DNA of 64,000 bases, taken from positions 847,501 through 911,500 of the forward strand of contig NZ_CP051630.1 in the NCBI RefSeq assembly GCF_012848855.1. The letters run 5' to 3'. Origin of the DNA: Pyruvatibacter mobilis. Its GTDB lineage: Bacteria > Pseudomonadota > Alphaproteobacteria > CGMCC-115125. The position numbers were made by a program, and so were the translations under genes. A model generated the notes under the pieces. That model did not search any database and was not told the DNA's origin. It saw only the letters and a list, made by a program, of their open reading frames with translations. Positions 42,751-57,498 of the stretch are shown in pieces (the stretch's first letter is position 1; each line of letters opens with the position of its first letter).

Positions 42751-42843
42751 TCTGTATAAATGTCTATATATTGGGCCGTCGCGGGCCGGGGCGAATCCCC
42801 GGAGCCGCTTCCGTCCAGTCCACTTGAATGCAGGTTGTAAGTC

Positions 42844-45525
<2,682 letters not shown>

Positions 45526-45534
45526 CGGTACGGC

Positions 45535-46767
45535 ATGCCGCAAGCGGGCACGGTTCCTGACCCACGGCCGCGCACGCGGAGCCTGAAAGCGCGGCTCTAC
45601 CACATTCTCGAAGCCGGCAAGACGACGGACCGGGCAAGCCTCATCTTCGATGTGTCGATGACGCTGCTGATCCTCGCCAATGTTGTGGCCTTCGCGCTGG
45701 AAACGGTGGAGGACATCGGCACTGCCCACGCGGTGTGGTTCGATGCATTCAACCTGGCGTCGGTGGCCGTCTTCACGGTGGAATACGTGCTGCGCCTGTG
45801 GGTGTGTACGGAGCATCGGCCCTATGCGCGGCTGGGCGCTGCGGGGGCTCGGCTACGCTTTGCCGCCACGCCGATGATGGTGATCGACCTTCTGGCGATC
45901 CTGCCCTTCTACCTGTCCTTTCTGCTGCCGATCGACCTGCGGGTGCTGCGGGTGTTCCGCATGCTGCGCTTCTTCAAGCTGGCGCGCTATTCTCCGGCGC
46001 TTGACTCTATCAACCGGGTGATGTGGCAGGAGCGCCGTGCGCTGGGGGCGGCGATCATTGTGATGACCGGCGCGCTGCTGGTGTCATCGACGCTGCTTTA
46101 CTTCATCGAGCGCGAGGCGCAGCCGGAGGCCTTCGGCAGCGTGCCTGCGGCCATGTGGTGGTCGATGGCGACGCTGACAACCGTGGGCTATGGCGATGTT
46201 GTGCCGGTGACGGTTGCCGGCCGCATGGTGGGGGCGCTGGTCATGCTGTTCGGGCTTGGCATGTTCGCGCTGCCCATCGGCATCATCGCCACCGGTTTCA
46301 GCCATGAAATCCACCGGCGTGAATTCGCCGTTACCTGGGGCATGGTGGCGCGGGTGCCGCTGTTCGCCAATCTGGATGCGGAGCAGATCTTCGTGGTTAT
46401 GGGCAGCCTTGAGGCCGTGACCCTGCCGCGCGGCACTCATATAGCGCATGCGGGCGATGAGGCGGATGCGATGTATTTCATTGTCAGCGGCGAGGTGACG
46501 GTGGAGCGCGGGCAGGGGGCGCTGACGCTGACCGAGGGGGATTTCTTCGGCGAGATCGCGCTCTTGCAGAAGGCGCGGCGGCAGCACACGCTCATCGTCA
46601 GCAAGGATACCAATCTGCTCAAGCTGAGTGCGGATGATTTCGCCGTGCTGTCCCGCCGCCACCCGGAAATCCGCGAAGCCGTGCTGGCCGTGGCGCGCGA
46701 ACGGGCCTGGGAGCTTGAGGCTTTCAGCGAAACCGAAGAGCTGGAAGAAGCCGCCCAGGACGACTGA
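45535..46767 (+). CDS. Cyclic-nucleotide-gated K+ channel (MloK1-like)
   Basis: 410 residues. Six TM helices to about 255, with an Arg-rich S4-like segment (DLRVLRVFRMLRFFKLARYS). A pore helix with the K+ filter TTVGYGD follows at about 217-223. The C-terminal cyclic-nucleotide-binding domain (about 275-390) has its phosphate-binding cassette around FFGEIALLQKARRQHTL. MloK1 of Mesorhizobium has this plan without a C-linker. It starts 9 bp after alaS and may share its transcript. Ligand (cAMP or cGMP) cannot be told from sequence. Confidence 0.9.
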   Translation: MPQAGTVPDPRPRTRSLKARLYHILEAGKTTDRASLIFDVSMTLLILANVVAFALETVEDIGTAHAVWFDAFNLASVAVFTVEYVLRLWVCTEHRPYARLGAAGARLRFAATPMMVIDLLAILPFYLSFLLPIDLRVLRVFRMLRFFKLARYSPALDSINRVMWQERRALGAAIIVMTGALLVSSTLLYFIEREAQPEAFGSVPAAMWWSMATLTTVGYGDVVPVTVAGRMVGALVMLFGLGMFALPIGIIATGFSHEIHRREFAVTWGMVARVPLFANLDAEQIFVVMGSLEAVTLPRGTHIAHAGDEADAMYFIVSGEVTVERGQGALTLTEGDFFGEIALLQKARRQHTLIVSKDTNLLKLSADDFAVLSRRHPEIREAVLAVARERAWELEAFSETEELEEAAQDD

Positions 46768-46836
46768 CCGGACGTCCCGGCTGAGGTTTGCGATCTGAGG
46801 CTTTGGTGTGGTGAGAGGGGGAATTTTATTCCGCAT

Positions 46837-46964
46837 CCCTCCGGCTTGACCGGAGGGCCCACTCGCCTTTGCTGCTGGGCATGGTGTCTTTGGCTCTTGC
46901 TCCGCCGGTCCCATGCGCTGCGGCAGGCGGCACCAAGAGTAGACCCTCCGGTCAAGCCGGAGGG
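46837..46964. repeat. REPIN-like element 2
   Basis: Two REP palindromes (arms CCCTCCGG / CCGGAGGG) at 46837-46857 and 46944-46964 in inverted order, 128 bp overall. The inner ends are CCCACTCGC and AGAGTAGA. It lies in the 46768-47159 gap between the channel gene and icd. Confidence 0.85.
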
Positions 46965-46989
46965 ATACGGGGTGGGGGGTGACACGTCA

Positions 46990-47144
46990 CCTCTCCCCTT
47001 GCGGGAGAGGTCGGTGCGCGAGCACCGGGTGAGGGGTGGCTGCGCAAGCAACTGGTGGGGCATTGGTGGGGCGAGAGGGGTCTCCCCCTCACCCTCCCAC
47101 CGCTTTGCGGCGGGCCCCTCCCTCTCCCGTTGAGGGAGAGGGGG
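46990..47144. repeat. Composite palindromic element B1
   Basis: It starts with the hairpin CCTCTCCCC / GGGAGAGG, continues CGGTGCGCGAGCACCGGGTG, and ends with CCCTCTCCC / GGGAGAGGG. The same modules recur at 51.8, 52.1 and 61.4 kb. It directly abuts the 3' end of icd and may serve as its terminator. Confidence 0.75.
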
Positions 47145-47159
47145 AATACTTGTCGCGGC

Positions 47160-48380
47160 TTAGGCCGCGGACATGGCCTTTTCGAGGTTGGTGGAGACTT
47201 TGTCGAGGAAGGCCTCGGTGGACAGCCATTTCTGCTCGGCGCCCACCAGCAGCGCGAGGTCCTTGGTCATGGAGCCGCCTTCGACGGTGGAGACGCAGGT
47301 CTTCTCCAGGGTCTTGGCGAACTTGGCCAGGTCCTCGTTGTTGTCGAGCTTGGCGCGGTGCGACAGGCCGCGGGTCCACGCGAAGATGGAGGCAATGGAG
47401 TTGGTCGAGGTCTCCTTACCGTCCTGCCACAGGCGGTAGTGGCGGGTGACGGTGCCGTGGGCGGCCTCGGATTCGCAGATCTGCCCGTCCGGGGTCAGCA
47501 GCACGGAGGTCATGAGGCCGAGGGAGCCGAAGCCCTGGGCGACTGAATCCGACTGCACATCGCCGTCATAGTTCTTGCAGGCCCAGATGAACTTGCCGGA
47601 CCACTTCATGGAGGAGGCCACCATGTCGTCGATCAGGCGGTGCTCATAGGTGATGCCGGCCTCGGCGAACAGGTCCTTGAACTCGTCCTCGTAGACCTTC
47701 TGGAACAGGTCCTTGAAGCGGCCGTCATAGGCCTTGAGGATGGTGTTCTTGGTGGACAGATAGACCGGCCATTTGCGCTGCAGGCCGTAATTCATGCAGG
47801 CGCGCGCAAAGTCGATGATCGAGGCGTCGAGGTTGTACATGCCCATGGCGACGCCGGGGCCGGTGAAGTTGAAGACTTCGAATTCCTTGGTCTCCGAGCC
47901 GTCCTCGGCTTCCCACTTCATGGTCATCTTGCCGGCGCCGGGCACCACGAAGTCGGTGGCGCGGTACTGGTCGCCGAAGGCGTGGCGGCCGATGACGATG
48001 GGGTCGGTCCAGCCGGGCACCAGGCGGGGCACGTTCTTGCAGATGATCGGTTCACGGAACACCGTGCCGCCGAGGATGTTGCGGATGGTGCCGTTGGGCG
48101 AGCGCCACATCTTCTTGAGGCCGAATTCCTCAACGCGGGCTTCGTCCGGGGTGATGGTGGCGCATTTGACGCCGACGCCGTACTGCTTGATGGCCTCGGC
48201 CGCGTCGATGGTCACCTGATCGTCGGTCTGATCACGGTATTCCATGCCCAGGTCGTAATATTTGAGATCGACGTCGAGATAGGGGTGGATCAGCTTGTCC
48301 TTGATGAGCTGCCAGATGATGCGGGTCATCTCGTCCCCATCGAGTTCCACAACAGGGTTATCCACCTTGATTTTCGACAT
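47160..48380 (-). CDS. icd: Isocitrate dehydrogenase (NADP+), homodimeric type
   Basis: 406 residues. Converts isocitrate to 2-oxoglutarate with NADPH in the TCA cycle. The N-terminus [20 protein letters not shown] is that of the eukaryote-like dimeric subfamily. [20 protein letters not shown] and [17 protein letters not shown] bind isocitrate; the C-terminus has [11 protein letters not shown]. The start at 48380 (AGAGGA upstream) avoids an unsupported 37-residue extension. It is divergent from trmJ across about 250 bp without other features. Confidence 0.97.
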   Translation of the reverse strand: MSKIKVDNPVVELDGDEMTRIIWQLIKDKLIHPYLDVDLKYYDLGMEYRDQTDDQVTIDAAEAIKQYGVGVKCATITPDEARVEEFGLKKMWRSPNGTIRNILGGTVFREPIICKNVPRLVPGWTDPIVIGRHAFGDQYRATDFVVPGAGKMTMKWEAEDGSETKEFEVFNFTGPGVAMGMYNLDASIIDFARACMNYGLQRKWPVYLSTKNTILKAYDGRFKDLFQKVYEDEFKDLFAEAGITYEHRLIDDMVASSMKWSGKFIWACKNYDGDVQSDSVAQGFGSLGLMTSVLLTPDGQICESEAAHGTVTRHYRLWQDGKETSTNSIASIFAWTRGLSHRAKLDNNEDLAKFAKTLEKTCVSTVEGGSMTKDLALLVGAEQKWLSTEAFLDKVSTNLEKAMSAA

Positions 48381-48627
48381 GTAATCCTCTGACCCGTTCT
48401 GCGCGTGCGCCGCACGTGATTCCCGTTCAATGGAAGCATATGCGGATCGCGCATATATGACGCTGCGCTGAGATGACCTGGCGCACGCCACGCCGAAAGG
48501 GGGGTGCGCCGGAATGGGGGAGCGGCAGCCTTACGCATATGGCCTCCGCCAGCAATTTCGTATAGCACCCAAGCGTTAACGATTAAAGCAGCGCAAGCTG
48601 CGTAGGTATGGGAATTGACGGCATTTC

Positions 48628-49413
48628 ATGGCGGGAACGGACCGGACCAAGCAAGATACTGTCGCGGCGGCGAATTCTGGCCCGGCGGTGATTCTTGTTG
48701 CACCGCAACTTGGGGAAAATGTGGGTACGGCGGCGCGCGCCATGCTCAATTTCGGCCTTACCGATCTCCGCCTTGTGAAGGCGCGTGACGGCTGGCCCAA
48801 TGCGTGGGCGGAGAAGGCGTCGTCGGGCGCGCTGGAGGAGGGCGTGCGGGTGCGGCTGTTCGACCGCACGGAAGATGCGATCGCGGATCTGGAGCGCGTC
48901 TATGCGACGACGGCGCGTGACCGGGACCTGATCAAGCCGGTGATGACGCCGCAGACGGCAATTGCCGAATCACGCGGGCTGGAAGCCTCCGGGGCGCGGG
49001 TGGGGGTGCTGTTCGGCGGTGAGCGGTCGGGCCTCAACAATGACGATGTCTCGCTCGCCCATGCCATTCTCACCGTGCCGGTCAATCCGCGCTTTGCGTC
49101 CATCAATCTCGCCCAGGCGGTGCTGCTGGTGGGGTACGAGTATTTCCGCCAGACGCAGGAGGCCGAGCCGCTGATCCCCGCCGCCACAGAGGAAGACCTC
49201 GCGCCGGGGGACGAGCTGATCGGCTTTTATGAGCATCTGGAACGGGAGCTTGATAGCCACGGCTTCCTCTATCCGCCGGAAAAGCGCCCGGCCATGGTGC
49301 GCAACATCCGCGCCATCTTCCAGCGTGCCGGGCTGACGCTGCAGGAAGTCCGTACCCTGAGGGGTATCGTCGCCTCGCTGGTGCGCACCTCCAACGGGCG
49401 CAAGCCGCTTTGA
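48628..49413 (+). CDS. trmJ: TrmJ-type tRNA (Cm32/Um32) 2'-O-methyltransferase
   Basis: 261 residues, SPOUT superfamily. The N-terminus contains LVAPQLGENVGTAARAMLNF; the C-terminal knot has VGVLFGGERSGLNNDDVSLA and VPVNPRFASINLAQAVLLVG, the TrmJ/LasT pattern. It probably methylates nucleotide 32 of tRNAs using SAM. The stop overlaps a TTG start of the MFS gene. Confidence 0.88.
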   Translation: MAGTDRTKQDTVAAANSGPAVILVAPQLGENVGTAARAMLNFGLTDLRLVKARDGWPNAWAEKASSGALEEGVRVRLFDRTEDAIADLERVYATTARDRDLIKPVMTPQTAIAESRGLEASGARVGVLFGGERSGLNNDDVSLAHAILTVPVNPRFASINLAQAVLLVGYEYFRQTQEAEPLIPAATEEDLAPGDELIGFYEHLERELDSHGFLYPPEKRPAMVRNIRAIFQRAGLTLQEVRTLRGIVASLVRTSNGRKPL

Positions 49414-50690
49414 GTGCGCCTCCCACCGGCGCTCCGCAGATATTGAGCCGCGCTTTCTGGCGCGGGCCGCTGGCGATCCTGTTTCTGGCGCTGGTGACGG
49501 TGGGCATTTCGCGCTCCATGCTGTTTGCGGTGCTGCCGCCCATCGCCCGCGAGATCGGCCTCAATGAATGGATGGTGGGGCTGATGTTCGCGGCTGCCGC
49601 CGGCACCTTCGCCCTGTGCTCACCGGTCTGGGGCCGGCAGGCGGACAGGGTGGGGAGGGTCAATGTCATCGCGCTGGGGCTGGCCGGGTTCGGCGTCACC
49701 ATGATGCTGTTCACGGTCGCGGTCGCCGTGGGGCTGGCCGTGGCGCTGCCGCTCTGGGCTATCTTCCTGCTCATGCTGGTGCCGCGGGTGGCATCGGCCG
49801 GGGCGTCGGCGGGCGTGTTCCCCGCAGCCCAGGCCTATGTGGCGGACACGACCACGGCGCAGGACCGCACCGCGGGCACTTCCATGGTGGCGGCGGCCAT
49901 GGGCTTCGGGCTCATCTCCGGGCCGGGCATCGCGGGGCTGATGTCCGCCTATCAGTTGCTGGCGCCGATGTATCTGGCGGCGGGGCTGGGCATCATCGGC
50001 GGCATTGCTGCGTGGAAGCTGCTGCCGGAGCCGCAGCGGACACCGGCGCAGCTCGAGGCCGAGGCCAATGGCGGCCGTCCGCGCATCCGCCTGCGTGACC
50101 GGCGGATCATCGCCATGATGCCCATCTCCATGGCGATCTCCATGATGGTGGCGGTGACGCAGCAGACCTCGGCCTTCTATTTCCAGGACATTCTGGGGCT
50201 GGATGCCGCCGGCACAGCGCGGGCCACGGGCACAGCGCTGATGCTGATGGCCGGTGCCACGCTGTTTGTGCAGACGGCCATCGTGCAGCGGTTCCGCCTG
50301 ACGCCGCCGGTGCTCATCTATGGCGGGCTGGTGCTGGCGCTGGCCGCCTATGGGGTGCTGACGCTTGCCGGGTCCTTCTGGATGCTGACGGGCGGGCTGA
50401 TGATGGTTGGGGTCGCCTTCGGCATGGCCAATCCCGGCATCTCGGCGGCCATCTCGCTGTCGGTGGAGCCGCATGAGCAGGGCAGTGCGGCGGGCCTCAA
50501 CGCCTCCATGAGCGCCACCGGGTTTATGATCGGAAGTCTTGTCGGCCCGGGCGGCTATTCCCTGTCGCCGGACCTGCCGCATTATTTCGGCCTCGTGGCG
50601 CTTTCGGTGATTCTGGTGGGGGCCTTGTTCGTGACATTCCCGGACCCCAGGACAACCGTGCCGCTTGATATGGGGGACAAGAGCGGCTGA
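49410..50690 (+). CDS. Major facilitator superfamily transporter
   Basis: 426 residues, about 12 TM helices. After helix 2 the loop has VWGRQADRVGRVNVIALGLA, the MFS motif A region. Substrate unknown; the general look is drug/small-molecule efflux. The reading starts at a TTG that overlaps the trmJ stop (TTGA), implying coupled translation. The next in-frame Met is deep in helix 1, so the TTG is favoured. Confidence 0.85.
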   Translation: MSAPPTGAPQILSRAFWRGPLAILFLALVTVGISRSMLFAVLPPIAREIGLNEWMVGLMFAAAAGTFALCSPVWGRQADRVGRVNVIALGLAGFGVTMMLFTVAVAVGLAVALPLWAIFLLMLVPRVASAGASAGVFPAAQAYVADTTTAQDRTAGTSMVAAAMGFGLISGPGIAGLMSAYQLLAPMYLAAGLGIIGGIAAWKLLPEPQRTPAQLEAEANGGRPRIRLRDRRIIAMMPISMAISMMVAVTQQTSAFYFQDILGLDAAGTARATGTALMLMAGATLFVQTAIVQRFRLTPPVLIYGGLVLALAAYGVLTLAGSFWMLTGGLMMVGVAFGMANPGISAAISLSVEPHEQGSAAGLNASMSATGFMIGSLVGPGGYSLSPDLPHYFGLVALSVILVGALFVTFPDPRTTVPLDMGDKSG

Positions 50691-50763
50691 CGGGGCATTT
50701 GAAGGGGGCGGGGGCCGCCTGTTCCTGCCGGTTTTCGCAGTTTTTCGCAGTGGCCATAAGCGT

Positions 50764-50791
50764 TTGACACAAAGGGCTGCATGACTATACT
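50764..50791 (+). promoter_or_regulatory. sigma-70 promoter of rpsD
   Basis: A perfect TTGACA (-35) and TATACT (-10) are separated by 16 bp. The implied start near 50798 gives a leader of about 114 bases before rpsD. Confidence 0.8.
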
Positions 50792-50811
50792 CCGGCGCCA
50801 TCTAGCGGGCT

Positions 50812-50866
50812 CTGCCGGAATCGGTTGGGCCCGCCTTTGATTTCCGGCAGTTTTCGGCGCTTTTTT
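50812..50866 (+). promoter_or_regulatory. Terminator-like hairpin in the rpsD leader (possible attenuator)
   Basis: CTGCCGGAA (50812-50820) and TTCCGGCAG (50842-50850) form a perfect 9-bp stem over a 21-base loop that contains GGGCCC. It is followed by TTTT and, after six bases, TTTTTT. It lies between the promoter and the rpsD start, so it would stop or pause transcription before rpsD. S4 autoregulates its operons in other bacteria through different leaders. Confidence 0.6.
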
Positions 50867-50911
50867 CATGCGACGGGCTGCCTCCACACCACAAACGAGT
50901 TGAGACCGCAC

Positions 50912-51529
50912 ATGTCCAAGCGCACGAGCGCCAAATACAAGATCGACCGCCGCATGGGCGAGAACATCTGGGGCCGCGCCAAGAGCCCGTTCAACACCCG
51001 GTCCTACGGCCCCGGTGAGCACGGCCAGCGCCGCCGCTCCAAGCTCTCCGACTTCGGCATCCAGCTTCGCGCCAAGCAGAAGCTGAAGGGCTATTACGGC
51101 GACGTCACCGAAAAGCAGTTCCGCTCCACCTATGAGGAAGCGGTGCGCATGCGCGGTGACACCGGCGAGAACATGATCGGCCTCCTGGAGCGCCGCCTGG
51201 ATGCGGTCGTTTACCGCGCCAAGTTCGTGCCGACCGTGTTCGCGGCCCGTCAGTTCGTGAATCACGGCCACATCAAGGTCAATGGCCAGCGCGTCACCAT
51301 CCCGTCCTACCGGGTCAAGGAAGGCGACGTCATCGAGGTCAAGGACAAGTCCAAGCAGCTCGCTCTCGTGCTTGAAGCCGTCGGCTCGCCGGAGCGTGAC
51401 GTGCCGGACTATCTGGACGTCGACCACAACAAGATGACCGCCACCTATGTGCGCGTGCCCCAGCTGATGGACGTGCCGTACCCGGTGTCGATGGAACCCA
51501 ACCTGGTGGTCGAGTTCTACTCCCGCTAA
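50912..51529 (+). CDS. rpsD: 30S ribosomal protein S4
   Basis: 205 residues. Binds 16S rRNA early in 30S assembly. [37 protein letters not shown] and the S4 RNA-binding domain ([20 protein letters not shown]) are diagnostic. The start at 50912 matches S4 proteins; a 29-residue longer reading overlaps the leader hairpin. It is a single-gene unit with its own promoter and terminator, as usual in alphaproteobacteria. Confidence 0.98.
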   Translation: MSKRTSAKYKIDRRMGENIWGRAKSPFNTRSYGPGEHGQRRRSKLSDFGIQLRAKQKLKGYYGDVTEKQFRSTYEEAVRMRGDTGENMIGLLERRLDAVVYRAKFVPTVFAARQFVNHGHIKVNGQRVTIPSYRVKEGDVIEVKDKSKQLALVLEAVGSPERDVPDYLDVDHNKMTATYVRVPQLMDVPYPVSMEPNLVVEFYSR

Positions 51530-51552
51530 GGCCGGTTTCCAGACCAGACGAG

Positions 51553-51584
51553 AAGGGCCGCTCCCGAGGGAGCGGCCCTTTTTC
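51553..51584 (+). terminator. Terminator after rpsD
   Basis: An 11-bp perfect stem (GGGCCGCTCCC / GGGAGCGGCCC), 2-base loop, followed by TTTTT, 25 bases after the stop. Confidence 0.93.
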
Positions 51585-51667
51585 GTTTGGGGCATTGCAC
51601 AGGATACGCGATGTGCTGGGGGTGGGGATTATGTTTCGCGGCATGTCCCGGCCGCGCCGCCCATGGG

Positions 51668-51688
51668 CCCTCCGGTCAAGCCGGAGGG
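51668..51688. repeat. Single REP palindrome
   Basis: Perfect arms CCCTCCGG / CCGGAGGG around TCAAG, the reverse of the CTTGA loop. It lies at the left of the 51530-52444 repeat-filled gap, which has no gene. Confidence 0.8.
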
Positions 51689-51709
51689 ACAGCGATTTTT
51701 TTTACTTAC

Positions 51710-52430
51710 CCACCAACCCACCACCGCTCTCCCTCGGCTTGACCGGAGGGGCTATCTGAGAGGCAGCATGGTTCTTTTGGTGAAGCTGAACGTGGTGGCG
51801 GCGTCAGCATCATTTTCCCTCTCCCCCTGCGGGAGAGGGAGGGGCCCGCGTGCGTCAGCACGTGGGAGGGTGAGGGGGGCTGAGGCTACGGGATGTCTCA
51901 CCCGCGGCAGCCCTCACCCGGCGCTGGCGCGCCGACCTCTCCCACAGGGAGAGGTTAAGGCTCTGCCAGGGCGAGAGAGATCCTCCGGTCAAGCCGGAGG
52001 AATAGCGGCTATTACATGAGCCGCCCAACCCACCACCGCTCTCCCTCAGGCTTGACCGGAGGGTCTATCCGAGGGGCGGGTGTCTCTCCCGGTCGAGCCG
52101 GGGAATGGTGCTGTGACTTGGGGAAATCCCCTCTCCCCCTGCGGGAGAGGGAGGGGCCCGCGTGCGTCAGCACGTGGGAGGGTGAGGGGGGCTGAGGATG
52201 CGGGATGTCTCACCCGCGGCAGCCCTCACCCGGCGCTGGCGCGCCGACCTCTCCCACAGGGAGAGGTTAAGGCTCTGTCAGGGTGAGAGAGATCCTCCGG
52301 TCAAGCCGGAGGAATAGCGGCTATTACATGAGCCGCCCAACCCACCACCGCTTTCCCTCCGGCTTGACCGGAGGGTCTATCCGAGAGGCTGCATGGCTCT
52401 TCCGGTTGAACCGGGGAATGGTGTGTTGTG
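51710..52430. repeat. 312-bp tandem duplication of intergenic palindromes (about 2.3 units)
   Basis: The block from 51817 recurs almost unchanged from 52129 (period 312 bp, a handful of base differences over about 250 bp). Each unit holds a B-type composite element (CCCTCTCCC / GGGAGAGGG, ending CCTCTCCC / GGGAGAGG) and two REP palindromes, followed by GAATAGCGGCTATTACATGA. Partial units flank both sides. It runs up to the 3' end of grxD. Confidence 0.88.
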
Positions 52431-52444
52431 AGTGAGGCGCGTGC

Positions 52445-52792
52445 TTACGCGTCGGCCTGCTGTTCCATGGGGATGTTCTTGCCGGCGAGGAAGTCGCGCA
52501 GTTCGCCTTCTTCGAACATCTCGCGGAGGATGTCGCAGCCGCCGACGAATTCGCCCTTCACGTAGAGCTGGGGGATGGTCGGCCAGTTGGAAAACTGCTT
52601 GATGCCCTCGCGCACATCCATGTCCTCCAGCACGTTCACCGAGGTGAACTTGACGCCCAGATAGCTGAGGATCTGGACGACAGTGGAGGAGAAGCCGCAT
52701 TGAGGGAAGACGGGCGTGCCCTTCATGAAGAGCACCACGTCGTCGCTCTTGATGGCGCTCTGGATGATATCTAGTGCCGGAATGTCGCTCAT
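52445..52792 (-). CDS. grxD: Monothiol glutaredoxin, Grx4 family
   Basis: 115 residues. Carries and delivers [2Fe-2S] clusters. The active site is CGFS (in [18 protein letters not shown]), followed by [20 protein letters not shown], the glutathione and TVP-like site. It lies 21 bp after bolA in the same direction; Grx4 and BolA proteins form cluster-bridged heterodimers. Confidence 0.95.
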   Translation of the reverse strand: MSDIPALDIIQSAIKSDDVVLFMKGTPVFPQCGFSSTVVQILSYLGVKFTSVNVLEDMDVREGIKQFSNWPTIPQLYVKGEFVGGCDILREMFEEGELRDFLAGKNIPMEQQADA

Positions 52793-52813
52793 CGGTTCGA
52801 TCCTTTCAGGCGC

Positions 52814-53047
52814 TTACTTGGGCGCGGATGTCTGCAGGGCCAGGGCGTGCAGCTCGCCGCCCATGCGGCCCTGGAGCGCGTCATAGACGAGCTTGTGCTG
52901 CTGCACGCGGGTCAGGCCGGCGAAGGCTGGGCTCACCACATTGGCGGAATAGTGATCGCCGTCACCGGCGAGGTCCTCGATGGTTACCTCGGCGTCCGGC
53001 AGGGCCTCGCGGATCAGCTTTTCGATCTCGGTTGCTGCCATCGGCAT
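52814..53047 (-). CDS. bolA: BolA-family protein
   Basis: 77 residues. The core has IREALPDAEVTIEDLAGDGD, HYSANVVSPAFAGLTRVQQH and KLVYDALQGRMGGELHAL, the class II KH-like BolA fold. The start at 53047 has AGGAG eight bases upstream; an unneeded 29-residue longer reading exists. Paired with grxD for iron-sulfur handling. It follows purL by 53 bp. Confidence 0.93.
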   Translation of the reverse strand: MPMAATEIEKLIREALPDAEVTIEDLAGDGDHYSANVVSPAFAGLTRVQQHKLVYDALQGRMGGELHALALQTSAPK

Positions 53048-53100
53048 GGAGACAACTCCTAAAGGCTTAGTTTCACTGTGGTTTTGGCGTTCAAATCCGC

Positions 53101-55364
<2,264 letters not shown>

Positions 55365-55368
<4 letters not shown>

Positions 55369-56054
55369 GACAGCGTCTCCATCAGGCCTTCGAACATCGG
55401 GCGGCCGTCGCTGCCGCCAAGGGCCGGCTCCATCAGCCGTTCCGGGTGGGGCATCATGCCGAGCACGCGCAAATCATCCGAATAGATGCCGGCGATATTG
55501 CCGCGCGAGCCGTTGGGATTGGCGTCGTCGCTGGCCTCGCCATCCTTCGACACGTAGCGGAAGGCCACGCGGCCGTCGCCTTCAAGGCGCTTCAGCGTGT
55601 CGTCATCGGCGAAGTAATTGCCGTCGTGATGCGCCACAGGAATGCGGATCGGCTTGCCGGTCGCGTATTTCTTCGTAAAGGGCGTGTCGTTGCGTTCAAC
55701 GCTCAGATGCACGTCCTTGCAGATGAATTTGAGACCTGCATTGCGCATCAGCGCGCCGGGCAGAAGGCCCGTCTCGGTCAGCATCTGAAAGCCGTTGCAG
55801 ATGCCCAGCACATAGGCGCCTTGCTCGGCGCGCTTCTTCACCGCGGCCATCACCGGCGAGCGGGCGGCCATGGCGCCGGCGCGCAGATAGTCGCCATAGG
55901 TGAAGCCGCCGGGCAGCACCACGAGGTCGGCCTCCGGCAGTTCGGTTTCCGTGTGCCAGACTTTCGCGGGCGATTTGCCGCTGATGCGCTCAAGCGCCAC
56001 CAGCGTGTCCCGGTCGCAGTTGGAGCCGGGGAAGATGATGACGGCAGCTTTCAT
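55365..56054 (-). CDS. purQ: FGAM synthase glutaminase subunit PurQ
   Basis: 229 residues, class I glutamine amidotransferase supplying ammonia to Pur[21 protein letters not shown] opens the protein; the nucleophile Cys is in [11 protein letters not shown] and the His-x-Glu is in GMMPHPER. The start at 56054 overlaps the purS stop (TGATG); a 25-residue extension is not supported. Confidence 0.97.
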
Positions 56055-56311
56055 CAGGCCGCACTCTCGGCGGAGGTCAGTTCGATCGTGTAGTTCTCGA
56101 TCACGGTGTTGGCGAGGAGCTGCTCGCACATGTCCTTGACGGCGGCTTCGGCCTTGGCGGTGTCAGTCTCGTCGAGGTCGATCTCGATGACCTTACCCTG
56201 ACGCACATCGCCGACACCCTTGAAGCCCAGATTGCCGAGGGTCTTTTCGATAGCCTTGCCCTGGGGGTCGAGGACGCCGTTCTTCAGTGTGACGTGCACA
56301 CGTGCCTTCAT
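56054..56311 (-). CDS. purS: FGAM synthase subunit PurS
   Basis: 85 residues. Bridges PurL and Pur[21 protein letters not shown] and [20 protein letters not shown] are the family signature. The start at 56311 has GGGA upstream at good spacing; an ATG two codons earlier is possible. First gene of purS-purQ-purL. Confidence 0.95.
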   Translation of the reverse strand: MKARVHVTLKNGVLDPQGKAIEKTLGNLGFKGVGDVRQGKVIEIDLDETDTAKAEAAVKDMCEQLLANTVIENYTIELTSAESAA

Positions 56312-56476
56312 GGACATGTTCCCGGCCGTTTCTGGCAGGGCTCCCTTGCTGGTCGCGCAGCCACCGGCGGGCGGAGCGGGCGCGGTTCCGAATCGAGGTG
56401 GTGCGGGGCGGCAGCATAGTGCCGGTCCCGCCGGTGCGCCCATGGTGCCGGGCGCAGGGCAGAAATGCGTCGGCGC

Positions 56477-57244
56477 CTATTTGACGAGCACGGGGCCCGT
56501 GCGCGGCGGCTGGGTATCATTCTCCATCAGGATGCCCAGGCGGCGGGCAACTTCCTGATAGGCGTCCATCAGCCCGCCCATGTCGCGGCGGAAGCGGTCC
56601 TTGTCGAGCTTCTCGTTGGTGGCGGTGTCCCACAGGCGGCACGAGTCGGGGCTGATTTCGTCAGCCAGCACCACGCGCATCATGTCGCCCTCATAGAGGC
56701 GGCCGAACTCGATCTTGAAGTCCACCAGGCGGATGCCGATGCCGAGGAACAGGCCGGAGAGGAAATCGTTGATGCGCAGGGACAGCGCCATCATGTCGTC
56801 GATCTCCTGGGGCGTTGCCCAGGCGAAGGCGGTGATGTGCTCTTCGGTGACCATCGGGTCGTCCAGCTCGTCGGACTTGTAGGCGAATTCGATGATCGAG
56901 CGAGGAAGGGGCGTGCCTTCCTCGATGCCCAGGCGCTTTGACAGCGAGCCGGCGGCGACGTTGCGGACCATCACCTCGACGGGGATGATCTCGACCTCTT
57001 TCACCAGCTGCTCGCGCATGTTGATGCGCTTGATGAAATGCGTCGGCACGCCGATCTCGTTGAGCCGGGTGAAGATGAACTCGGAGATCCGGTTGTTGAG
57101 AACGCCCTTGCCCTCGATGAGGTCGTGTTTCTTGTTGTTGAAGGCGGTCGCATCGTCCTTGAAATGCTGAACAATGGTGCCCGGCTCAGGGCCCTCATAG
57201 AGGATCTTGGCCTTGCCTTCGTATATTTTTCTGCGACGGGTCAT
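56477..57244 (-). CDS. purC: Phosphoribosylaminoimidazole-succinocarboxamide synthase
   Basis: 255 residues. Makes SAICAR in purine synthesis. [40 protein letters not shown], and [20 protein letters not shown] are SAICAR synthetase motifs. The start at 57244 matches other PurC proteins; no good ribosome site is seen. It lies 165 bp upstream of purS on the same strand. The 57245-57498 gap to the zeta gene shows no feature. Confidence 0.97.
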   Translation of the reverse strand: MTRRRKIYEGKAKILYEGPEPGTIVQHFKDDATAFNNKKHDLIEGKGVLNNRISEFIFTRLNEIGVPTHFIKRINMREQLVKEVEIIPVEVMVRNVAAGSLSKRLGIEEGTPLPRSIIEFAYKSDELDDPMVTEEHITAFAWATPQEIDDMMALSLRINDFLSGLFLGIGIRLVDFKIEFGRLYEGDMMRVVLADEISPDSCRLWDTATNEKLDKDRFRRDMGGLMDAYQEVARRLGILMENDTQPPRTGPVLVK

Positions 57245-57498
57245 ATGGAGAGAATCCAGGCTGGATTTGGGCCGAAACCGGCTCTTTGCGCGCTGCGACC
57301 ACTTGACGTCAAGAGTGCGCGCGCACACGTGTTGCTTTAGCGGAAATTGGGGGCTATGCCTAGCTGAACTTGGGCGGGGGTCTGCGCCTCAAGCCCGTGG
57401 TTTCAGGCGGAATTCCGCCGTTTTGGCCGTGCTTTTCAGGATGATGCACCAAAGCATGGCTCCCATTCCTACGCGGTCCGGCAAAGAGGCTTTATCCG

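Noticed and set aside
51710-52430. Possible CRISPR array
   Set aside because: The repeats are palindromic, of unequal spacing, and the whole 312-bp unit including spacers is duplicated; no cas genes are near.
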